DNA from: Saccoglossus kowalevskii
Taxonomy: Eukaryota > Hemichordata > Enteropneusta > Harrimaniidae
Reading direction: 5' to 3'
NCBI RefSeq assembly: GCF_000003605.2
Contig: NW_003146281.1
Coordinates: forward strand, 362,511-375,983
DNA: 13,473 bases
Shown here: in pieces, positions 1 through 8,157 of the stretch
How positions within the stretch are numbered: the first letter of the stretch is position 1
Layout: each line of letters opens with the position of its first letter
The notes under the pieces: model-generated
Database searches by the model: none
The model's input: the letters and a program-made list of their open reading frames with translations, nothing else
Told to the model about the DNA's origin: nothing
Made by a program: the position numbers and the translations under genes

Positions 1-228
1 TACCATTATAAAATTTGATCACGTGAGAGGTGGTTACCATTATAAAATGTGATCACGTGAGAGGTGGTTATCATTATAAAACGTGATCACATGAGAGGTG
101 GTTACCATTATAAAATGTGATCACATGAGAGGTGGTTACCATTATAAATTCTGATCACGTGAGAGGTGGTTACCGACTGTTGATTTTTGTGACGTGAGAG
201 TTGATTATCCGTTATTGATGTGATCACA
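1..228. repeat. 34-bp tandem repeat array, truncated by window edge
   Basis: Five nearly identical 34-bp units lie at 1-34, 35-68, 69-102, 103-136 and 137-170. A degenerate unit (171-204) and a partial one (205-228) follow. Each unit starts TACCATTATAAA, carries a central TGATCACGTGA or TGATCACATGA, and ends GAGAGGTGGT. Units 1, 2 and 5 keep the E-box palindrome TCACGTGA. Units 3 and 4 have CACATG, a G-to-A change as expected from CpG decay on the opposite strand. Decay increases rightwards, so the array probably continues to the left, out of the window. It could be a plain minisatellite or a multimerised bHLH-binding element; the sequence alone does not decide. Confidence 0.95.
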
Positions 229-535
229 TTCTGTATTTAATGTCAACGTCCATCACTAGCAACGAATCAGGAATGTGGGTGAACTTTTGGCAATATAGTG
301 CTGTGATGGGATCAGCCGTTGCTTGTTATGTAATGAGCTGAGGATATTTGGTTGAGACACTGAAAAATGTAATGTGCAACCAAAAATCCTGTATGTAGAA
401 TCATTATGAAGACTATCTTAGATACACGGCTATAATTGGATCACATCACAAAACATGTTTCAGCGAATATGCATCTCTCATTATATAGTATGCTTAGCAA
501 CTTAAGATCAATAACCCAATATGAATACGAATTTA
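229..535. other. Intergenic spacer, nothing recognised
   Basis: AT-rich sequence between two repeat blocks. I see no splice-bounded coding sequence, RNA gene or clear motif. The ORF that starts at 436 runs into the next repeat block and has no family resemblance. Confidence 0.5.
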
Positions 536-1240
536 ATACAAATCACTCTGTTCATCTCCGGGTAACGGTCTCGGTCACGTTTACAGACTGTAATTTCGGG
601 ATTTTACTCAAAATGGCTGTCAATTCTACAGGTTACAAAATGACTCATCGTATGGTATTACCTTTGAGTATAATACTTGTGAGCAAACATTCAATTGAAT
701 CATGCAATAAATTAAATAGGAATCGGCATGGGCATAAATAAAAACAAAATGGCCGCCAGTCAGGTATTTTTGCTCGAATCTCAAAAATGTATGTTGTATG
801 ATTCAAAAACTGCATATTATTGTAATCACCTGTTTGTCCACGAGAAATAGTCCTGGGCACATTTAAAGTCTGTAATTTTAGGATTCTAGACAAAATTGGC
901 CATAAATTCGAAAAATTTCGAATCACAAAAAAAAATTAAAAGAAATAAATTGGTAATTAATTGGTGTGCAAACATTCAACTACTATGAGACAATGTATTA
1001 GTGAGAAATTGGCTTAAACGTGAAAACAAAATGGCTACCGCCATTTTTTGTTCGAATATCGAACAAACATTACGTGTACCTGTAACTCTATTTACATAAT
1101 AATCATGATATAAGTTTGAATGAAATCATCCTGTTCATCTCAGAGAAACGGTACCGGGCACGTTTAAATATCAGAATTCAACAAATCTGAAGACCAAAAT
1201 GGCCGCCATATTTTATCAAATTGTATACATGATCTTTGTG
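536..1240. repeat. Three diverged tandem copies of a ~285-bp unit
   Basis: Matching landmarks recur at a constant spacing. A block of the type CTGTTCATCTC.G.GAAACGGT...GGGCACGTTTA occurs around 547-585, 828-866 and 1128-1167. GCAAACATTCAA occurs at 683 and 968 (285 bp apart). AAAACAAAATGGC occurs at 741 and 1023 (282 bp apart). A CAAAATGGCCGCC block occurs at 745-757 and again at 1195-1207. The copies have diverged by substitution and small indels. This could be an old satellite-like tandem duplication or part of a non-autonomous transposable element. No transposase, terminal repeats or target-site duplication were found. ORFs inside it look incidental. Confidence 0.75.
1028..1066. repeat. 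Two adjacent perfect hairpins inside the 285-bp repeat
   Basis: 1028-1035 AAAATGGC pairs with 1040-1047 GCCATTTT across a 4-nt loop. Immediately after it, 1048-1055 TTGTTCGA pairs with 1059-1066 TCGAACAA across a 3-nt loop. The equivalent place in the neighbouring copy (about 746-782) does not keep either perfect hairpin, so the structure is specific to this copy. Confidence 0.8.
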
Positions 1241-1654
1241 TTAATTTAGAATGTGAACGCCTGAAACATGTCTGATAAATGGCTCCGGGCGCTCAGACAG
1301 ACGGGACCCAGATTAATAGTCCCAGATTTTGGACTTCCAAGTACGGTATTTGTCCGAAACGGGACTAATATCTAGAGAACAAGATAGCATTACCCATGAT
1401 CCTTTATGCTATGTGTCGATACAGATTTATTTTACAGGCGTTGTACACGTCACATTGGGACGCACGTCGAAAACGTGCTTTAATTTTTTGTAGAACTAAT
1501 AGTGAATCTAACGAGACTAGCTGGGACTTAATTTGTTGACGTCTGTCTCCACCTGTAATTCGGACATACACACACACGATACATCTAGATACATCCCATT
1601 CTACATCAATAATGCATAATTACATTTAAATAATGATTATTCACGTTAGAAATC
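1241..1654. other. 3' flank of the ERG gene, no gene recognised
   Basis: No coding or RNA gene is supported here. TAGTCCC at 1317-1323 and GGGACTA at 1361-1367 form a short inverted repeat. A CA-rich run at about 1567-1577 reads as GT-rich on the minus strand, which would suit a downstream polyadenylation element for the candidate signal at 1655-1660, although it is rather far from it. Confidence 0.4.
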
Positions 1655-1660
1655 TTTATT
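1655..1660 (-). terminator. Candidate polyadenylation signal AATAAA for the ERG transcript
   Basis: TTTATT on the plus strand reads AATAAA on the minus strand. It is the first canonical hexamer I find downstream of the ERG stop codon, implying a 3' UTR of about 1 kb. Closer non-canonical hexamers exist (TATAAA at 2461-2456 and 2512-2507), so earlier cleavage is possible. A GT-rich stretch lies about 80 nt further downstream. Confidence 0.3.
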
Positions 1661-1983
1661 GCAAGATAAAAACGAGAATACTTTTAGCAACAATAAAAGG
1701 AATTTCAAGACATTGGATAAAGTGTACTCTGTCTTGTAAATACAAGAATAATATATATCAGAAATAATCTTTTTTCAACAAAACAGTCTTGATTGTCAAT
1801 AAATCTTTTGCAACAGTACAATTTTTCTCTATTACTAAAATTGAGCACATGAGGGTGGTCGGATAAAAATAAGATTTGAGCATGCATTATATTCGCTTGG
1901 TTATTTCACAGGAACAGACAAATAGAGTAACTCCTACAATTCACGCGAGATTTGAGTAATCTGCTACAAATCATGTGTTATTT

Positions 1984-2007
1984 TGACGTGACGTAACGTG
2001 ACGTAAG
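1984..2007. promoter_or_regulatory. Cluster of overlapping CRE/bZIP-like sites
   Basis: TGACGTGA (1984-1991) is followed by TGACGTAA at 1989-1996 and 1999-2006, so a 10-bp unit is tandemly repeated. A perfect palindromic CRE, TGACGTCA, lies nearby at 2197-2204, and another at 3373-3380 inside the last intron. These match CREB/ATF-type bZIP half-sites. Binding and function are inferred only. Confidence 0.35.
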
Positions 2008-2455
2008 AACTTCGTCACACAAAAAACGTTAATAAGTAGTGAACTCGGACAATGGAAATATTTTAAGTAACAACATCCGGAAACTTTCAATTAACATTAA
2101 AAATAAAATGTATAAATATTCAAACAACTTTGGAATGACTCGGCAAGTGCCCGGATGTAGGAAAATGTAACATGACAAGGCACTGGATTAAATTGATGAC
2201 GTCACAAGCTGGCTCAACTATTGACCTTATTGGGTTTTTTTGGAAAATAAACAGTTAAATAAAAACGAAGAACATGATAATAGAATAATAAGAAATACAA
2301 AAAAAGGGGAATATTGTGTACAAAAATAAATAAAATCTCCCCAACAATATTGGCAACAATAAAAAATGATTGTGATAAAGCTTAAAAAAAGTGTACATTT
2401 TGACCCGAATTTGGCAAATAATATTTATGAAATTAAAAGCTATATAAAGTATATA

Positions 2456-2522
2456 TTTATACAGTTCCAGGCAAGGGGTAAAACAATAAAATGTGGTTTT
2501 TGTTACTTTATACAGTTCCGGG
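2456..2522. repeat. 16-bp direct repeat pair in the 3' UTR
   Basis: TTTATACAGTTCCAGG at 2456-2471 recurs as TTTATACAGTTCCGGG at 2507-2522 with one mismatch, 51 bp apart. On the transcribed (minus) strand both copies contain TATAAA, a weak polyadenylation hexamer variant. Confidence 0.7.
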
Positions 2523-2592
2523 TCATATGTCAGGAGTCATGGCATTTGCACATATAGTGGACGATAACATAAGCCCTGAATGTACAGGATAC

Positions 2593-2628
2593 ATATCACG
2601 AGAGTTCAATATATCACGAGAGTTCAAT
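2593..2628. repeat. 18-bp perfect direct repeat just past the ERG stop codon
   Basis: Two perfect tandem copies of ATATCACGAGAGTTCAAT lie at 2593-2610 and 2611-2628, with the start of a third (ATATC) at 2629. They begin 13 bp downstream of the TAA in the transcript direction, so they are in the proximal 3' UTR. Confidence 0.9.
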
Positions 2629-2641
2629 ATATCTATAAAGT

Positions 2642-3147
2642 TTAACTATAATAAGGTCCAATATGGCTGCCTGTGTGAGGCACGTGACTCGAGGGGTAGA
2701 TACTCCCTGTTCCTGGTGGTGACCAATATGATGTGGGCGTGGGGAAAAGGCTGGTCGAAGAAGAAGGTATGCGCGGTCCTACGAAGTTCAGCTTATGCGC
2801 ATGCGTATAGCCGGGGAGGTACGACAAATCTGACTGGTATTTGTACGTTGTGGGATCAGACTGCATTTGACACTGTTGTGCAATCCCGCCGAAGTCGAAT
2901 TTATAGGCATATCGTTTTCCGTGTACTTTGGTCATAATGTTCTTATCGTAGTAATACCGTAAAGCTCGGCTCAGTTTGTCGTAATTCATGTTTGGTTTAC
3001 TTTTACGTTCTCCCCATCGTCGTGCAACTTCATCCGGGTCTGTGAGTTTGAATTCTCCATTCGTTCCTTCCCACGTGATGCAATTGGCGTTACTGCTGTC
3101 TGATAATAATTCTAGTAGAAATTGCCAAAGTTGAATTTGTCCGCTTC
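2642..3147 (-). CDS. ERG: ERG/FLI1-family ETS transcription factor, last coding exon (ETS domain and C-terminus)
   Basis: This exon encodes a complete ETS winged-helix DNA-binding domain, from [14 protein letters not shown] (residue 4 of the exon, about 3139) to YAYKFDF (ends 2891). The domain binds GGAA cores in the nucleus. The recognition helix carries LSRALRYYY, with both family arginines that contact GGA (exon residues 61 and 64). The roughly 82-residue tail keeps ERG/FLI1 landmarks: [30 protein letters not shown] and a terminal GPYYS where vertebrates end GTYY or GSYY. The exon starts at 3147 after the acceptor TTTTAG; a frame-opening ATG further upstream at 3172 lies in the intron and is not a real start. 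The first codon (Gly) is split, completing the G left by the 48-nt exon (phase 1). The stop is TAA at 2644-2642. The match separates it from ETS1, GABPA and ELK types. ERG and FLI1 are vertebrate duplicates of one ancestral gene, so the symbol means the family orthologue. Confidence 0.95.
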
Positions 3148-3280
3148 CTAAAATGTCAAAAAAAGAATACATCAGCTATTGTGTAAATATTCAATATTCA
3201 AATCATATTTTCAGCGACGTTGATCAACAGGTGTTCATGTCACCATTATAATCGCGTAACTCGTGATTGTCATACTGAAC

Positions 3281-3281
<1 letters not shown>

Positions 3282-3312
<31 letters not shown>

Positions 3313-3313
3313 T
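3282..3313. repeat. (TTTA)n microsatellite
   Basis: About seven uninterrupted TTTA units run from 3285 to 3312. It lies in the intron about 135 bp upstream, in transcript sense, of the ETS exon acceptor. Confidence 0.95.
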
Positions 3314-4767
3314 CTACTGTAATCTGGCATTCATGCACGTTTTAGTTTGTCGATTTCACCCGACACTCGCGGTGACGTCACCAGGTAGCCTGGTGGGTAA
3401 TATGTTTCAATTGAATGGCAGTAAAAGATGACATGGCGGGGTAGACGGGACTACGTTATAATAACATTCGCGGGAGGTTCGTCATAAATCAGTGACTATA
3501 TCGTGACCGATATTGCTTTATTTGATTTTTCCTTCGTGCCTAGAGAGGCTTAAGTGAGTCAATCCACATACACTCAGAAACACACATCCATCACAGCACG
3601 CTAATTTAAGGATGACACATACAAGATTAATCGACTGCGACGAGCTACTTAATCTCTTGCGACCAATGATTCCGAAAATTAACGAAATACCTGCTTTTCT
3701 GTGATTTATATATCATAAGAATAATTAGCACGGAATTTTTACCAATACAGCAAAATAATAAAGCTAAAAAATATGTTTTCGTAAAACAGCTATTGGCGAA
3801 TAAATGAATGAATATGGATCGTTGGAGGCAACATTATCAAAGTTTTGGAGCACGGTAATTGTACTATTGCAGCAGTTTTGGTCAATTTAACGCACAATTT
3901 GTTTCGCGGGAAATTATAAAATTCACATTTTACGAATAATTTAAAGTGAATAAAATTTGTTACTATGCGCTTAATTAAACTTAATTACCCATAATTAGAA
4001 TGTCGAATTTAAGAATATGTTTTTCGTGATGTTGAATGCCAAGTTGTGAATAATATATATATATTGTGATCGGTCGAGAAATCTATTAGAATTATAATAT
4101 TTATTTTATTTTTCGTTGTTGTCGACAAGTTTTTATACAGATTGTTTTTGTTTTTTTACATTGTACATGGATGTTACATTTAATTAATTGCCGAAGCATG
4201 ACCTCAATACAGAGTGTTGGATTGCCGGAAATGTCCGCCATGGGAACGGCTCTAATTTGTTTTTGGAAGGACAGAAGCGAAACGAGTGGCGTGTTAACTT
4301 GAAAAAAGGGCAGCGGTAATTAGGAAGTGGCCCTAGGCATTGGAGGAAATAACGCACAACGATAGCGAGTGAGATAATAGGGTTGCCATCTCATCAAAAC
4401 AAGGGAACGGAAACGTGTGTCCGTCTTAATAGTGAGATGAAGGGAGTACATAAAGAGTGTGATTGCATGGGTGATACTTGGCTTTTGGATTCTTAATGTC
4501 GCCATAAGCGCTGAAATAGTTTTCGGTTTAATTTGCTTTTTAACTACTTTTACCAGTTCATGTTTTTTTATAATTTATACTAATATTTTTTTTTTATTAT
4601 CGTAATCAAATTTGTAAATATAACTTTTTAGCTAGCACTCCGGATATACATGTATACTTTAGCATCATGGATGCTCGTTGCCGGGCCACCGCAGTGTGGA
4701 CAGGGAATACAGTAGGTTGTTTCACGTGGTACTAACATACGCCTCACAAAATATGTAAAAAAAAAAC

Positions 4768-4989
4768 ATGGCGGCAAGGCAACAGTATATTCCAAGGGCT
4801 ATGAGAAAAGCAAACGTAGGTAGGGTTTTTATGGCCTACTTTGGTATCCACACTAACATACGAGCGGCCGTCGCCACACTGTCTAGTAGGCGACACTTGT
4901 TTGGCGCGCGCTCATCTGCAAATGGTATAACACAGCAGCGAATGAATGTAAGAGTGACAAAAGAAGTACTGCAGTTCGACAGCCAATAA
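4768..4989 (+). other. Unproven 73-codon ORF with a YY1-like start context
   Basis: An ATG at 4768 opens a 73-residue frame to TAA, in a CpG-richer part of the ERG intron. The start sits in AACATGGCGGC (4765-4775), which is both a good Kozak context and a match to the YY1 consensus (AANATGGCGGC). The product is Arg-rich (for example near VATLSSRRHLFGARSS) with no domain I recognise. The length is within chance for this composition, and it may reflect only a YY1-type element. I give it as a possibility, not as a gene. Confidence 0.12.
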
Positions 4990-5641
4990 TTGTCAGTGGA
5001 GCCGTTCGAAGATCAGAGGGTCACGGCAAAGCTGGGAAAAGTACGCCCCATCATTGCGTTATTGTACTTGTCAACGTGAGGGGATCTGAGAGGGTAGAGG
5101 AGGCGTACGTTCACATATGCATGGGAACGAAACCGATGACGGCATTACGGCATAGTGTGCATGTTACTAACAACAGCATTCATTTCTTAGGGTCCATGCT
5201 ATTGATGTCGCCAAGTGTTCCCATGGAAATGTCACTTGTAGAAGTGTCGCACATTTGGGTGGGGCAACTACTCAACTATCGATGGGTGCTAGGGAACAAA
5301 TGACAAAGGTGAAGGCGGGGGTCGTTTGTTGTTGTTTTATTGTTCTCAGTTGCGATGTCATGTAAATACGCCATGGAGATGTAGGAATATGTATGGATTG
5401 CGTAGAGTAGGTGAGAAGTGCATTATGGGAGTCCCATGCCCCTGGAAACCCCGCTCCGCAATGAAAGATAGTTCTTTTTTTTTCTGAGCGTTGAGCATTT
5501 TCTCATTAAAAAAAACTGAGTACTCGTAACCATTACTTTCTAACTGTTTTCAATGAAACGGCATTGGTGCGTAAAGTCGGTCTAAAAACGAAACGGAAAA
5601 GCTTTTCGTTGACTTTGCAGAGAGCACTTAGCTCGAATGTT

Positions 5642-5705
5642 CTGCGCATGAGCAGATCGATTTGTAGATTGAGGCGCATGCGCCGATCAATATTTGGTAT
5701 TTAAG
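5642..5705 (+). promoter_or_regulatory. Candidate promoter: two NRF1-like sites plus TATA-like box
   Basis: CTGCGCATGAGCAG (5642-5655) resembles the NRF1 site, and GGCGCATGCGCC (5673-5684) is a perfect palindrome containing its core GCGCATGCGC. TATTTAAG follows at 5698-5705, oriented for the plus strand. Together they resemble a core promoter in the antisense direction to the ERG gene. No clear downstream coding exon was found: the first ATG (5731) opens only about 20 codons. The palindrome has no direction, so the element could equally be an intronic enhancer. Confidence 0.25.
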
Positions 5706-6712
5706 CGCTAATAAAGTATACAAACTACAAATGAAGAAAATCGATAAATGCGCGAGACAACCACGGTACCGAAATGGTCGTCACACAAATTGACTTCATT
5801 GTGCGCTCTACACTTGCTACAAATATCTCGACCCGACATAGTTCGATGTAATCAAAGAAATTAACTGGTTCGTTCAAAAATATCAGAATAAAAAATGTGA
5901 CAAAATATTTTCTTTGCCTATATTTTTTTTTTATTTCTCTGTTGAAAATTAAACATGCCTCTAACAGAAGTCCACACACTGTGGATAACCCGCGTTACGG
6001 TGAAATGGACTGGTGAGGAACGGAGTAACGCCCAAACATATGAACCACGTGACTACTAGTTCTCCCACGCTGCACATCGACGGTGCACTGTGCTAAAAAT
6101 AAACAATTGTTGCTGGGAACAAAACAACGAATGGGATATAGAGATAAGGCCAAGGGAAGTCAGTTATACGAAGAGTAGAAATGAATCTATAATAGCGACA
6201 CATGCGTGGTATCTTTGACTAACTGCGTCTGGTGTACTTGGGCGGGTTAATGTGCGTAAAATTGTCTCTAGAACCCTCTTACGGTACCAAAATAACAAGG
6301 GCCTACATAGACGTAGTTAAGGTGATAAACTTAATCATTCGCTAAAACGAATTAAATTTGACGTGAATTCGAATAAACTGTTAAAAAAAAAAAAACTTTT
6401 TTTAGAAAAAAATTAAAACACTGAATTTTAATATATGTTCTCTCACAAAGTAATCAACTTTATACGAATACCCCCGAGGGAAGTTGGGTCTCTATTTTCG
6501 CGTGATGGTTTGTGAAACCGGTGTACTGGGCACGGTTCTATAATTACGGTAGCGCTAACTAGTATCATCTACGCTGGTTTTCGGTGACGATGTGTGCCTC
6601 GGGTGCGAGGTGAGACGATCGTCGTGCCTGTTTCCGTAAAGTTATCCCTAGTTTGACAATGTTTACATACTACCATCAGATCGCGTAGCAAGTACCCGAA
6701 ATAACACAATGC

Positions 6713-6772
6713 ATAAAAGGTTGTAGCTGCAAGCAACGTCGGTTCCACTCACTAACAGCAAGTGGCTGCAGG
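6713..6772 (+). promoter_or_regulatory. Candidate TATA promoter with short first exon and 5' splice donor
   Basis: ATAAAAGG (6713-6720) is a good TATA box on the plus strand. Initiator-like CCACTCACTA lies about 30-40 bp downstream (6745-6754), and a donor GGTAAGC follows at about 6771-6777. The stretch just upstream (6450-6710) is CpG-richer than its surroundings. A plus-strand acceptor at 7118-7119 could pair with this donor, giving an intron of about 350 nt. The whole arrangement is antisense to and nested within the ERG intron. It rests on motif appearance alone. Confidence 0.25.
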
Positions 6773-7119
6773 GTAAGCTCTTATTAAATATTTTTTTTTT
6801 ATCTTTTGTACTGTTTTGTTCAATTCATTGCGAATATCCATCATTTTTTTAATCACAAATTGAGAAACAATATCAATAAAATCATGGTTATACAATAAAT
6901 ATTTTTTGTGATAAAATATTTAGTAAAACGAACAACGGTAACATTATTTGGTGGTACGTGAAGTGAGTAGCTGACCACGAGCGAGAAGATGAACGATTGT
7001 GACTTAAGGAAATAATAAACGCATTGCAACAACCTCGTCATGATTCAAAACAGTTTCACCATTGAACTTCGTTCATTTCATTTTTTTATTTGAATGTTAT
7101 GTTGTTGTTTTTATTCAAG

Positions 7120-7213
7120 GCTGAACGGCGGCATGCCGTCTAACAAAAGAACACTGATATTTGACGGAACTTTGGCTCCTCTCACGGATGACATTGTGAC
7201 ATGGGAATTTTAA
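7120..7213 (+). other. Candidate plus-strand exon with 26-codon ORF
   Basis: A pyrimidine-rich tract ending TTTATTCAAG gives an acceptor at 7118-7119. The ORF starts with ATG at 7133 (GGCGGCATGC) and ends with TAA at 7211-7213. It begins MPSNKRTLIFDGTLAP and has a coding-like composition, but 26 codons is well within chance and I recognise no family. It would follow the candidate first exon ending near 6772. No good internal donor was seen. The exon end is set at the stop for want of other evidence. Confidence 0.15.
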
Positions 7214-7582
7214 CACCCTTTATGGGCAGCCGATTGACATCCATAACCAGAGTTACAGCTAATAATTAAAACTGTTACTAATTAATTCTTCAATACATTC
7301 AGGATAATTTGAAACTGAGATTGCGTAGTATAGTAGATTTTCTTGACAGTTAACGTTGTCTTGGCAACCTCTATCGTGGTTCACTGAAACGGTCATTTTA
7401 GGAAGGTAGATATTACGTGTTTACAAGAGTCAACATGTTTTATTATCATATTTTACGTTTATTTATTGAATCGAAACCTGACTCAACGGACTATGAAACT
7501 TCAATAGCCGTTTTGGGTGCTCCCCGTCGTTGCCATAGATATTGACGATATCAAGCATGACAGTCGTATTGTTTTTTTTCAG

Positions 7583-7828
7583 TCTCCCATACAGGTCACG
7601 TGCCCAGGCCGACCGTAGCCTCGTTTTGATTCCACGTCCCCAATTTTGCGGCTGGGCTCATCCTTTTAAAGGAACGGCGTTCGGCAAGATTGTCCACTGA
7701 TTACAGGCGGCAGTGTATTTTCCCGGTGCCCGTGCCTCGCTTCCCACGCAGTACGCATGGCGGATAAGTTTGAGGAGTTCGATAGAACAGAATATACAAA
7801 CAACCGGGATGCCTGGCCGGAAAGTGCC
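7583..7828 (+). other. Candidate plus-strand exon or promoter/first exon, CpG-rich
   Basis: The strong acceptor GTTTTTTTTCAG ends at 7582, and a donor GTAGGT starts at 7829. The 246 bp between are clearly richer in CpG than the flanks. An ATG at 7757 (GCATGGCGG) opens a frame beginning MADKFEEFDRTEYTNN; it is open without a stop from 7670 to the TAA at 7853-7855 if unspliced. Alternatively TTTTAAA at about 7664-7670 could serve as a TATA-like box, with the ATG in a first exon. The acidic, aromatic-rich start looks protein-like but matches no family I know. It is antisense to the ERG gene and 77 bp from its 48-nt exon. Confidence 0.2.
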
Positions 7829-7905
7829 GTAGGTTGCAATAAATTACATGCCTAATTATGAAAATAAACGATATTTCTGTAAATAAAATGAAACTATGAA
7901 CTCAC

Positions 7906-7953
7906 CTGAATTAGCAAGTCTGCTGCTCGCCGGTCCAAACATTTGGTAAGGAT
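7906..7953 (-). CDS. ERG: ERG-family exon, 48 nt (PYQ..GP.SSRLAN segment)
   Basis: This exon encodes D/PYQMFGPASSRLANS/G, where the first and last residues are codons split across introns. Vertebrate ERG and FLI1 have DPYQILGPTSSRLANPG immediately before the ETS domain, so the segment is diagnostic of this subfamily. The acceptor is TTCTAG ending at 7954 and the donor is GTGAG from 7905. Both junctions are phase 1 and the length is a multiple of three, so skipping would remove 16 residues without a frameshift. The 48-nt size agrees with the FLI1 exon I recall at this place. Confidence 0.93.
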
Positions 7954-8091
7954 CTAGAAATAAACGTAAGCAATACAATAAATGTACAATCTGGTCTGTT
8001 TAGTATAATTGCAGATAAATCAGAATCAAAATCAAAACAAATACTGTTCTTTTCAAATTCAATTTATAACTAATTAACCAATTAAACATAC
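7954..8091 (-). other. Short ERG intron (138 nt)
   Basis: Minus-strand donor GTATG at 8091 and acceptor TTCTAG ending at 7954 separate the 66-nt and 48-nt exons. Nothing else is seen in it. Confidence 0.9.
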
Positions 8092-8157
8092 CTGGTTTGA
8101 TGTGCGTATGTGGTTCCACTGCCGATCTGCCAACATTTGGGAACGACGGGGTATACC
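8092..8157 (-). CDS. ERG: ERG-family exon, 66 nt (Pro/Ser-rich linker)
   Basis: Read in phase 1 it encodes a linker starting YTPSFPNVGRSA and ending THIKP, followed by the G that completes Asp of the next exon (KP-DPYQ). FLI1 has QRPQPDPYQ at the matching place, so the junction is well supported although the linker itself is poorly conserved across the family. The acceptor is GATTTGTAG ending at 8158 and the donor is GTATG from 8091. The length is a multiple of three with equal phases, so the exon is frame-neutral. A linker such as this lies between the Pointed and ETS domains and is likely to be disordered. Confidence 0.88.

Larger units (their letters stand above)
1661..2641 (-). other. Probable 3' UTR of the ERG gene
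   Basis: This follows the TAA stop of the ETS exon on the minus strand and has no conserved coding frame. On the minus strand, the stretch read from plus-strand 2340 to 2321 includes TTATTTATT, the AU-rich-element nonamer linked to mRNA instability. Two short direct repeats (2593-2628; 2456-2471 with 2507-2522) lie close to the stop. The extent depends on which polyadenylation signal is used, which cannot be settled from sequence. Confidence 0.45.
3148..7905 (-). other. Large ERG intron (4758 nt) before the ETS exon
   Basis: It is bounded on the minus strand by GTGAG at 7905 and ATTTTAG at 3148. Most of it is AT-rich and featureless. Exceptions are the (TTTA)n run near 3285, a poly-A/poly-T stretch near 6382-6407, and CpG-richer islands at roughly 4640-5470, 5600-5720, 6450-6775 and 7560-7830. 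These islands hold plus-strand promoter-like and exon-like signals, listed separately. No minus-strand coding exon was recognised inside. An ETS core GCCGGAA lies at 4224-4230. Confidence 0.85.

Noticed and set aside
436-926. Small ORFs on both strands (436-741 plus, 645-926 minus)
   Set aside because: They lie in the diverged 285-bp repeats and are not preserved between copies.
2491-2937. 148-codon plus-strand ORF across the ETS exon
   Set aside because: It is the antisense shadow of the ETS coding frame, combined with the 18-bp repeats.
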